Positions 1-7,000 of a stretch of 7,516 bases of DNA are shown here, piece after piece. The notes under the pieces are model-generated. The model did not search any database. It was not told the origin of the DNA and worked only from the letters and a program-made list of their open reading frames with translations. Location: contig SIAL01000169.1 of assembly GCA_009691815.1 (NCBI GenBank), positions 1 to 7,516 on the forward strand, given 5' to 3'. Source of the stretch: Gemmataceae bacterium (GTDB lineage Bacteria > Planctomycetota > Planctomycetia > Gemmatales > Gemmataceae). The first letter of the stretch is position 1, and the number at the start of each line of letters is the position of its first letter. The translations under genes were made by a program, and so were the position numbers.

Positions 1-2
1 AA

Positions 3-119
3 CTGCGCGTCTTAAAGCGAATCGTGTCGACGGCCGAAGCACGATTGGCCTGGATCGCCTTCAACACGACCCTCGCCTTCGTCGGTCTCTGGATGCTGCG
101 TCGCTCCAACAGGTCGTGA
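3..119 (+). CDS. 3' end of a probable integron-cassette gene, putative membrane protein (partial)
   Basis: An open frame enters from the left edge and runs 38 codons to a TGA at 117-119. I do not recognise the family. Its final third contains a hydrophobic stretch, LAWIAFNTTLAFVGLWML, followed by the basic tail RRSNRS, as expected for a C-terminal transmembrane helix with a positively charged cytoplasmic end. The stop lies 4 bases before an attC site in the same orientation, which is the normal layout of an integron gene cassette. Leucine and valine codons here are mostly G/C-ending (CTG, CTC, GTC), unlike the CTT-rich genes to the right, and the first 180 bases are about 64% G+C by hand count. 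Both points fit a foreign origin. Only the tail is visible, so a chance open frame cannot be excluded; position and hydrophobicity are the support. Confidence 0.55.
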   Translation: MRVLKRIVSTAEARLAWIAFNTTLAFVGLWMLRRSNRS

Positions 120-123
120 GGCC

Positions 124-183
124 GTCTAACAACGGCATGCAGCGGACGGCGCTGCGCGCCGCCGCTGATGCCGAGCGTTGGAC
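124..183 (+). other. attC: integron attC recombination site (59-base element)
   Basis: The 60-base element begins with an R''-like box GTCTAAC (124-130) and ends with an R'-like box GTTGGAC (177-183). The two pair along all seven positions with one T.G wobble. Inside lies an almost perfect hairpin: GGCAT (134-138), CAGCGG (140-145) and CGGCGC (147-152) pair with GCGCCG (156-161), CCGCTG (162-167) and ATGCC (168-172). C133-G173 extends the stem and TGC (153-155) is the loop. G139 and A146 are unpaired. Such extrahelical bases on one arm are what integron integrases use to choose the strand of a folded attC. AA (131-132) opposite AGC (174-176) forms the unpaired spacer between the boxes. Length, boxes and the bulged A closely resemble the attC of aadA1 as I remember it. 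By family rule, strand exchange would fall between G177 and T178. The preceding gene's stop at 119 fits a cassette. No T-run follows either side, so a terminator is unlikely. Confidence 0.85.
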
Positions 184-208
184 ATTTCAAATCCAGTTTG
201 GCGAACCC

Positions 209-1339
209 CTAGCCCTCGGAAAGGACCACGAGGTTGTCTCGATGCACCACCTCCCCATAGGCACAGGCCCCCAGTTTGGCCGTGATTTCCTCCGTGCGAA
301 GTCCCTTAATGCGGAGGGTGTCGATGGCGGAATAGTTGCTTAAACCCCTAGCGATTTCGTTCCCCTCGGGGCCTAACAGGCTTACCACCGCCCCTTTGTG
401 AAAAGTCCCCTTTACCTCAGTAATGCCAATGGCAAGGAGGCTTTTTCCATTAACAAGCAAGGCCCTTACTGCCCCCGCATCAAGCCTTAGGGTGCCCCTA
501 GGTTGGGCCGTGTACCCTATCCACCGTTTCCAAGAGGGGAGTCCCCCTTCCTTGGCGAGAAAATGCGTTCCTTTTTCCTGGTCCGAAAAAATCTCTTGAA
601 GAATGCCCGGCTCCGTCCCCTTGGCCATGAACACCGAAGTGCCCGCAATGGTTGCCATCCGGGCCGCTTTGAGCTTGCTCTTCATCCCCCCCGAACCCAG
701 CGAACTTTTACTGACCCCGGCTCGTTCAAGAACCGCATCGTCGATCTCAGGAACAAGTTTTAGAACCTTGGCGTTAGGGTCTGTGTGGGGATCGCATTCC
801 ATTAGGCCATCAATCACACTCAACAAAACCAAAATGGGGGCACGAATCAGGCTAGCCACCATGGCGGCAAGGGTATCGTTGTCCCCAAAACGAATCTCCG
901 CGACACTCACCGTATCGTTTTCGTTAATGATGGGGACGGCCCCCCATTCCAAAAGGGTCAAAATGGTGTTTCGGGCGTTTAGGTAACGGGGCCTGTTATC
1001 GAAATCGCCGGCGGTAAGCAGGATCTGGGCGGTTGGCAACTTGTGGGGGGAAAAGGCGTCCTCCCAAGCGCGCATGAGGAAACATTGGCCCACCGCGGCA
1101 CACGCCTGTAAACCGGGTAGATCGGTTGGTCGGCCGGGTAATAGGAGTCTGCCGACGCCTGCTCCGATGGCGCCGGAACTGACCAAAACGACTTGCTTTC
1201 CGGCAAGTTGGAGTTCGGCAATTTGGCGGGCTAATTCCGCCATGCGAATGGGGTCAAGGCGCCCTTTAGCGTCGGAAAGTACATTGGTTCCAACCTTAAT
1301 GACAAGGGTTGTGGCTTTCTCGAGAATCTCTTGACGCAC
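209..1339 (-). CDS. proB: glutamate 5-kinase with C-terminal PUA domain
   Basis: This cytoplasmic enzyme phosphorylates L-glutamate with ATP to gamma-glutamyl phosphate, the first step of proline synthesis. Read as 376 residues, the amino-acid-kinase domain covers about 8-255: VIKVGTN (13-19), LVSSGAIGAG (52-61), INENDTV (138-144), FGDNDT (151-156) and GSGGMKSK (215-222), where K222 matches the lysine conserved in the family. A PUA domain follows at about 282-358. Length matches full ProB proteins (about 365-375). The usual TD pair of the nucleotide-binding segment reads S174-V175 here (LLSVIDGL). I chose the GTG start at 1339 because AGGAG (1350-1346) sits 6 bases upstream and family similarity begins there. 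The frame stays open to an ATG at 1399, which would add 20 residues (MTFPIPWVGL...) but has only a weak ribosome site. proA is not in the window. The gene is divergent from the hydrolase gene and runs towards the attC. Product identity is very secure, the start less so. Confidence 0.95.
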   Translation of the reverse strand: MRQEILEKATTLVIKVGTNVLSDAKGRLDPIRMAELARQIAELQLAGKQVVLVSSGAIGAGVGRLLLPGRPTDLPGLQACAAVGQCFLMRAWEDAFSPHKLPTAQILLTAGDFDNRPRYLNARNTILTLLEWGAVPIINENDTVSVAEIRFGDNDTLAAMVASLIRAPILVLLSVIDGLMECDPHTDPNAKVLKLVPEIDDAVLERAGVSKSSLGSGGMKSKLKAARMATIAGTSVFMAKGTEPGILQEIFSDQEKGTHFLAKEGGLPSWKRWIGYTAQPRGTLRLDAGAVRALLVNGKSLLAIGITEVKGTFHKGAVVSLLGPEGNEIARGLSNYSAIDTLRIKGLRTEEITAKLGACAYGEVVHRDNLVVLSEG

Positions 1340-1345
1340 CCTATG

Positions 1346-1350
1346 CTCCT
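1346..1350 (-). promoter_or_regulatory. ribosome binding site of proB (decides the start)
   Basis: The minus strand reads AGGAG, 6 bases before the GTG codon at 1339-1337. This is ideal strength and spacing. The competing upstream ATG (1399-1397) is preceded only by GGCAGG-like sequence at a long distance. Confidence 0.6.
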
Positions 1351-1467
1351 GGCGGGCCCATTCGGCCTTTAAGCCAACCCAAGGAATCGGAAAGGTCATG
1401 CAATTTCGCCTGCCGGTTGGAAACCTGCTCCGAAGTTTTTAGTTTAAGAAAAACCTCTCCAAAACAT

Positions 1468-1472
1468 AAGGA
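1468..1472 (+). promoter_or_regulatory. ribosome binding site of the secreted hydrolase
   Basis: AAGGA lies 7 bases before the ATG at 1480. It fixes the start at the signal peptide rather than at the ATG at 1309, which would add 57 residues antisense to proB. Confidence 0.7.
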
Positions 1473-1479
1473 CCTATTC

Positions 1480-2232
1480 ATGGCCACCTCACAAACCCTT
1501 TTCGGTTTGACTTTTGCCGTCTTGCTCGGCGTTTCCACTGTCACCCATGCCCAGGAAACCGGCGTTTTTGAGGACCGGGTACTCAAGGATGCGGATGGAA
1601 CCGAAGCGAAATATGTACTTTTCAAACCGGCCGGGGCGGGCAAAGCATTAGAAGGGAAAAAAATCCCCCTTATTCTTTTCCTTCACGGAAGTGGTGAAAC
1701 GGGAACAGACGGCAAAAAACAGGCCACCGTTGGATTAGGTCCCGTGGTGAAAAAACAAGCGGCAACCTTTCCCGCCTATGTGGTATTTGCCCAATCGCAT
1801 AAAAGGAATTGGCGAGCAGGATCCACCGACGCCAATCGGGCGCTGCGCATGGTGGATGATTTGTGTAAGGAGGCGCCCATTGACACCAACCGGATTTACC
1901 TAACCGGCCTTTCCATGGGAGGCTACGGCACTTGGAGTCTTGCGGCGGCAGAACCCAAGCGCTGGGCGGCCATTGTCCCGGTTTGTGGGGGAGGAAATCC
2001 AACGGATGTTGCCAAGTTTAAGGATATTCCTTGTTGGTGTTTCCACGGGGATAAAGACACGGCGGTGAAGGTGGAAAAGTCACGAGAAATGATTGAGGCC
2101 CTGAAAAAGGTGGAATCCGACCCCAAATACACCGAATACCCAGGGGTTGGCCACAATAGCTGGGACAAAGCCTACGGAACCCCGGAGCTTTTCCCTTGGC
2201 TTTTTGCCCAAAAACGGACAGAATTGAAGTAA
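1480..2232 (+). CDS. secreted alpha/beta-hydrolase (esterase / predicted peptidase-like)
   Basis: The 250-residue protein starts with a Sec signal peptide: a hydrophobic core at about residues 7-20, then a likely signal peptidase I cut after THA (22-24). The rest is a compact alpha/beta-hydrolase. LFLHGSGE (67-73) holds the HG oxyanion-hole element, and GLSMGG (143-148) is the nucleophile elbow with Ser145. HGDKDTAV (189-196) supplies the probable acid Asp193, and GVGHNSW (222-228) supplies His225. The short form with HGSGE and GLSMGGYGTW resembles secreted phospholipase/carboxylesterase, PHB-depolymerase-like and 'predicted peptidase' (COG4099-type) proteins common in planctomycetes. The natural substrate (an acetyl or feruloyl ester on a polysaccharide, a lipid, or a peptide) cannot be told. 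It is followed after 47 bases by the oxidoreductase gene, with no terminator between, so the two are probably co-transcribed. The hydrolase fold and export are clear; the specificity is unknown. Confidence 0.9.
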   Translation: MATSQTLFGLTFAVLLGVSTVTHAQETGVFEDRVLKDADGTEAKYVLFKPAGAGKALEGKKIPLILFLHGSGETGTDGKKQATVGLGPVVKKQAATFPAYVVFAQSHKRNWRAGSTDANRALRMVDDLCKEAPIDTNRIYLTGLSMGGYGTWSLAAAEPKRWAAIVPVCGGGNPTDVAKFKDIPCWCFHGDKDTAVKVEKSREMIEALKKVESDPKYTEYPGVGHNSWDKAYGTPELFPWLFAQKRTELK

Positions 2233-2266
2233 CACCTTGGTTTTTGGATGATCAGAATTTCTTTTT

Positions 2267-2271
2267 GGAGG
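2267..2271 (+). promoter_or_regulatory. ribosome binding site of the Gfo/Idh/MocA gene
   Basis: GGAGG lies 8 bases before the ATG at 2280, in the 47-base gap after the hydrolase stop. It selects this start over an in-frame ATG at 2196 that lies inside the hydrolase gene. Confidence 0.75.
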
Positions 2272-2279
2272 CCGAATCG

Positions 2280-3920
2280 ATGAGCCAGAACAAATCCCCC
2301 CTCAATCGTAGGGGATTTCTCGGTGCTTCCGCCCTTGGCGCGGGAGCATTGAATTTAAGCGCGGCATCCTATACCCGAACCATCGGGGCCAACGGGCGAA
2401 TGGGGATCGCGTTTGTTGGGGTAGGAGGCCGCTGTCAAGCGCACCTTGCCATCATCAATAAGCGAGCCAAAGAAAAAAAGGATGTCGCGGCGGTGGCGGT
2501 GTGCGATGTTTGGGATGGGCATGTCGCCAAGTTTACCCGGGTAAATATGGGCAAAACCGAGGAGCGAGTTTACTCTCAGGGACTTTACCCCTCGGCCAAG
2601 ACGGTTGGCCTCGATCCGGATGACAAGGTCCATGTAACCAAGGATTATCGACGGTTATTGGACCTCAAAGAAGTGGATGTGGTGTGCATTGGAACACCGG
2701 ACCATTGGCACGCCAAGATTTCCATTGACGCGGCGAAAGCCGGCAAGGATGTCTATTGCGAAAAGCCCATGACCAAAACCATCGACGAAGCCCATGCCGT
2801 CGTGGATGCCATGCAAAAGTACAACCGGGTGATGGCGGTGGGTGTGCAATCCATGGCGGATCCCCAGTGGCGGATGGCTAACGAGCTGATCAAGTCGGGC
2901 AAGATTGGCCATGTCTCTCAGGGGCAGACAAGCTATTATCGAAACTCGGCGGTGGGCCAATGGCGCTATTACCGCCTTTATAAGGAGCAAAATCCAAAAA
3001 CCATTGATTGGGATATGTTCCTTGGCCATCAACACAGCATTTTTCCAAACACTCCGCTTGGACCCAAGGTCGATTTTGATCGGGCCATCTTTGGACAATG
3101 GCGCTGCTATTGGCCCTTTGGTGGCGGGATGTTTACCGACCTTTTTGTCCATCAAACCACTCACCTTATCGAAGCCATGGGATTGCGGTATCCCCGTCGA
3201 GTCGTAGGCGGCGGAGGCCTGTACCTCGAATACGATGGACGGGATGTCCCCGATGTGGCCACGGTTGTCGCCGATTATGGCGAAGGGTGCCAGCTTACTA
3301 TTTCCGCCTCTATGATTAGCGCCTATCCGATCGAGGAGGTCATTCGTGGCCGCCTTGGCACGATAAAGTTCGTCAAGGGGGGCTACATTGTGATCAAGGA
3401 TGATCCCGCCGGTGGCGCGGGGATTCCCGCCCGCCTTGAAAAGAGCGTGGAGGGGGAATTTGTGGCAAGTAATGGCCCCGTAGCCACACCCACTTGGCCC
3501 CATGCCGACACCGAAGACCTTTGGGACAACTTCATCAACTGCTGTCGGGTGCGTAATCGGGCCACCTTAAGCAGCCCGGAACTGGGAGCGGCGGCATTCA
3601 CCACCGTATCCCTTGGTGTGCAGAGCTACCGAACCGGCAAGGCCCTTTATTGGGACCCCGAGGCAAGGAAAGCCGTCGAGGCGGATAGCACCTGGGCCAA
3701 GAGGCTTGAAGAAAAAAGCAAACAACGAGGCAAAGCGAACCAAATCATCGGCTGGAAAGGTGGCGACTCGGGCAGCAGCCTAACTCCCCCCGATTATATG
3801 GCTCTTGCCGGGGCATGGGTCAATGGGCAAGATCCATCCGATGGTGGCAAATCCGCCGGTCTGCCGGTGGAGGGGATTCCAATAGAAACGGGCCGAAGGC
3901 GGCCCAAAAAAGACAAATAG
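2280..3920 (+). CDS. Tat-exported Gfo/Idh/MocA family oxidoreductase
   Basis: The 546-residue protein belongs to the NAD(P)-dependent sugar oxidoreductase family that includes glucose-fructose oxidoreductase and inositol dehydrogenase. Residues 9-15 (NRRGFLG) plus a hydrophobic run to about 30 form a twin-arginine signal, implying folding with cofactor before export. The Rossmann domain begins at about 42, with FVGVGGR (45-51) as the glycine-rich loop. Also visible are TPDHWH (139-144) and CEKPMT (160-165), whose Lys162 is the family's catalytic lysine. GGGMFTDLFVHQTTH (281-295) carries Asp287 and His291 in the expected active-site positions. The C-terminal alpha/beta domain runs to about 465, followed by a 75-80 residue tail rich in Gly, Pro and Lys that ends in a basic cluster (RRRPKKDK). 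At 546 residues it is longer than many family members. It lies downstream of a secreted hydrolase and upstream of a ThuA/haem protein, so a carbohydrate role outside the cytoplasm is likely. Family is secure; substrate is not. Confidence 0.95.
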   Translation: MSQNKSPLNRRGFLGASALGAGALNLSAASYTRTIGANGRMGIAFVGVGGRCQAHLAIINKRAKEKKDVAAVAVCDVWDGHVAKFTRVNMGKTEERVYSQGLYPSAKTVGLDPDDKVHVTKDYRRLLDLKEVDVVCIGTPDHWHAKISIDAAKAGKDVYCEKPMTKTIDEAHAVVDAMQKYNRVMAVGVQSMADPQWRMANELIKSGKIGHVSQGQTSYYRNSAVGQWRYYRLYKEQNPKTIDWDMFLGHQHSIFPNTPLGPKVDFDRAIFGQWRCYWPFGGGMFTDLFVHQTTHLIEAMGLRYPRRVVGGGGLYLEYDGRDVPDVATVVADYGEGCQLTISASMISAYPIEEVIRGRLGTIKFVKGGYIVIKDDPAGGAGIPARLEKSVEGEFVASNGPVATPTWPHADTEDLWDNFINCCRVRNRATLSSPELGAAAFTTVSLGVQSYRTGKALYWDPEARKAVEADSTWAKRLEEKSKQRGKANQIIGWKGGDSGSSLTPPDYMALAGAWVNGQDPSDGGKSAGLPVEGIPIETGRRRPKKDK

Positions 3921-3944
3921 TAGCCCTTTTTTGCAATCAACACC

Positions 3945-3977
3945 AAGGCGGAAGGCACAATCCTTCCGCCTTTTTTT
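3945..3977 (+). terminator. intrinsic (rho-independent) terminator
   Basis: AAGGCGGAAGG (3945-3955) pairs perfectly with CCTTCCGCCTT (3962-3972) around a six-base loop CACAAT. A T-run continues to 3977. It lies 24 bases after the stop of the oxidoreductase gene and should end the hydrolase-oxidoreductase transcript. It also sits only 27 bases ahead of the next gene's ATG. Confidence 0.9.
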
Positions 3978-4004
3978 GTAAATAGACGCGGACGGGGTGC
4001 AATC

Positions 4005-7000
4005 ATGCGCGTATTTGGATGGCTGTTGGTGCTGATCTCTTTGGGGTTATTGAATTTACCCCTATCGACGGCTTGGTCGGCGGAACCTTGGGCCGACAGA
4101 CGCCTAAAGCCGCAAACGGGCCTTGAGTTTTGGTTTGATGCCTCCTCCATTGCCAAAGCGACGGGGCCATTGCAACGAAAATCCGCGGCGGGGGATAGTG
4201 CCTTGGCCCTTTGGCCCGACGGGTCTGGAAATCAACGGCACGCCCGACAAACCGATCTGCAATCCCAGCCCCAATTGCTGAACCTGCCGGGCGGATCGGT
4301 GGTTCGGTTTAATGGCGACAAGCAGCATTTCCGAGCCTTCGCCAAAGATCGGACGCTTTCGGGGTTCAGCATGGCGGCGGTGGTGGTTCCGCATGCTAAT
4401 AGTGGTCAATTTCGCGGGTTTTTGGCGTCCAATGCACCCAATGGCCGGGATTATGAAACCGGGTTTAATCTGGATATGGGACCGGAATTGACCCTTGGGT
4501 TTAATAGCCTTAACGCCGAAGGCAAGGGGTTTGGGGGTTATCATAACTTTTTGAAAGGGTCTTTTTCCTTCGGAACCTTGCATCAGGTTGTCCTTACCGG
4601 CGATCCCAAGACTAAAAAGATCCTTTGTTATGTGGATGGAGCCTTGACGGGTTCCCGGGATTGGAACGGCACCCCTATCTCTCTCGAAGAGATTACCCTT
4701 GGGGCACGATATTACAACAACGGCCAAGGTCCATCGGAGGTCACCGGCCAGTTCGAAGGGGACCTTTTGGAATTGATCGCCTATGATCATCCCCTTTTGG
4801 GGTCTGAACTGGTTGATTTGCAAAGCTATTTCAAAACCAAATACAGCACTCTCGCGGAAGGCTTGCCCAAAAACTTGGGCCGGGCCCTCACCGGGATTCC
4901 CCTCGTTCCAGTAAATCCCTCACCGGCGGTTCAAATGCTCTTGCCGGGATTTACGGCAAGGCAACTCCCCATCGATTTGCCCAATCTGAACAACCTAAAA
5001 TATCGCCCTGATGGCAAGCTGGTCGCCCTTGGGTACGGCGGGGACGCCTGGATCCTTGAAGACACCGATGGCGATGGGCTAGAGGACAAGGTAACCCCGT
5101 TTTTTGTGAACAAAGGCCAACTCCGGTCCCCCATTGGCATGGCTTGGACACCACAAGGACATCCACTGGGGAATGGGCTGGTGGTAGCCAGCAAAGGAAA
5201 AATCAGTTATCTTTCAATCCCGCCCGGTGAAACCTTGGCTAAGGAGCGGATAATCGCCAGTGGTTGGAAGGAATTGGTGGTTAATGTGGACGCCCTTGGC
5301 ATAGCCTTTGATCCTAAGGACAATAGCATCTATTTTGGCCTTGGGGTTTTTGATTATTCGAACGCGTTTCAGGTGGAAAAAGACGGCAAATCCTCCTTTC
5401 GGATCGATTCGGAACGAGGCACCATAATGCGCCTTTCCGGCGATTTGAAAACCAAGGAGGTTGTTTGCACCGGTATTCGTTTCCCGGTGGCCCTTGACAT
5501 CAACAAGCAGGGTGATCTTTTCTGCACCGATCAGGAAGGCGCCACTTGGCTACCCAACGGCAATCCCTTTGACGAATTGCTTCACATTCAAAAAGATCGG
5601 CACTATGGATTTCCCCCAAAACACCCGGTCCATCTCCCTAATGTGATCGATGAACCAAGTGTATATGATTATGGTCCCCAGCACCAATCCACTTGTGGGC
5701 TATGGTTTAATCGTGCGGACCGTGGGGGAAAATCGTTCGGCCCGTCCCACTGGACGGACGATGCCCTTGTCTGTGGGGAATCTCGCGGCAAACTTTACCG
5801 GACCAAAATCATAAAGACCCCGGCGGGATATGTCGCGGCAAATCAGATCATCGGTTGCCTAAATATGCTGACCATTGACGCGGTGACCAGCCCGGCGGGG
5901 GATTTGGTGGTCTGTGTGCATAGCGGCGCGCCCGATTGGGGAACCGGCCCCACCGGCAAGGGAACGCTTTATAAAATAGCCTATTCCGATCCCCAAATTC
6001 CTCAACCTGTGCTCATTTGGCCCTCGTCCCAAAGGACGGTACAAGTGGCATTTGATCGCCCTCTCGGCGATGAGGCGCTGGCCGGCCTTGCAAAAGGGGG
6101 TTCACTCGTTCGGGGAAGTTTTGTTCGCGCCGGGGACACTTTTGAATCCATGCGGCCAGGCTATGAAGTGGTGCGCCGCCAAATGCAGAGCCCCCGAAAT
6201 GTCCTAGGGATTCATGGTATGCAAGTCACGCCCGATCGCCGGACCTTGGTGATTCACACCGATTCCCATGCCCAATTGGAACATTATGCGCTTACCCTAC
6301 CCGGCCTTGGTCGCCCCCCCAAAGGTTCCATGGAGGTTCGTCCCAAAGTGGTATTGGGGCAATACCCCCAAATTGATCTCGACTATTCTTTGACGGGTCT
6401 CGATGCCAAACTTTCTTCCAGCACCGACACGGAAACTTGGTCTGGCTGGCTTCCGCACCCCGATCCTCTTGTCAGTCGTGAGCTTACCCAAAAAAGCGCT
6501 TCCCATCAGCAGCTTTGGTCCGCATGGAAACCGGGCACCAAAATGACCCTTGCCACCAACCTGTTGCTTAAGGATATGCTTCGGCCCGCAGTGCAAGCCG
6601 GGGCCAAATTGGATCACACTTTCCCTCCCGAAAAGGTAACCCTAATCCTTAGAAGTCCGACCCCCTTTACTACATTAAGCAAATCCATCAATGTGGGGGA
6701 GCTTCGCCTTACCATCCAAAATACCGAGAACCCGGTTCCCTTGGTGGTTGAGTTGACCAGCCCGGAATTTTCCCTGACATGGTGTACGGCGGAGGATTCC
6801 CGGGAACGGGCCTTTCCCCTCCATCGGTTTCTCCTTCCTTGGGCCCCCAAGGCGGGCACAAGCCCGATCCCCGTTTCGGAACCGGTCAAAGGAGATTGGG
6901 CCAAAGGTCGAAAAATCTTTTTCAGTGAACAGGCCGTCTGTTTTAAGTGCCATCAGGTCGCCGGGGAGGGAGCCACCATTGGGCCCAATCTTTCCAATTT

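Noticed and set aside
116..343. Plus-strand frame of 75 codons starting MRPSNNGMQRTALRAAADAE
   Set aside because: It reads through the attC hairpin and then antisense to the end of proB. The peptide is just the translation of the recombination site, not a gene.
603..986. Plus-strand frame of 127 codons
   Set aside because: Lies wholly antisense to the well-conserved proB coding sequence, with no ribosome site or recognisable motif.
1309..1479. 57-codon N-terminal extension of the secreted hydrolase
   Set aside because: It overlaps proB antisense and would bury the signal peptide. AAGGA at 1468-1472 supports the ATG at 1480.
1400..1479. Divergent promoters between proB and the hydrolase gene
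   Set aside because: Promoters must exist nearby, but I found no -35/-10 pair with acceptable spacing on either strand, so none is annotated.
2196..2279. 28-codon N-terminal extension of the oxidoreductase
   Set aside because: It overlaps the hydrolase end and would displace the Tat motif from the N-terminus. GGAGG supports the ATG at 2280.
2655..3503. Long minus-strand frame of 282 codons
   Set aside because: Antisense to the core of the Gfo/Idh/MocA gene, whose family motifs are unmistakable. Strong codon bias on the plus strand leaves few stops on the minus strand.
4104..4823. Minus-strand frame of 239 codons
   Set aside because: Antisense to the LamG-like part of the large plus-strand gene, which is open for 1170 codons. 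No motif or ribosome site was found.
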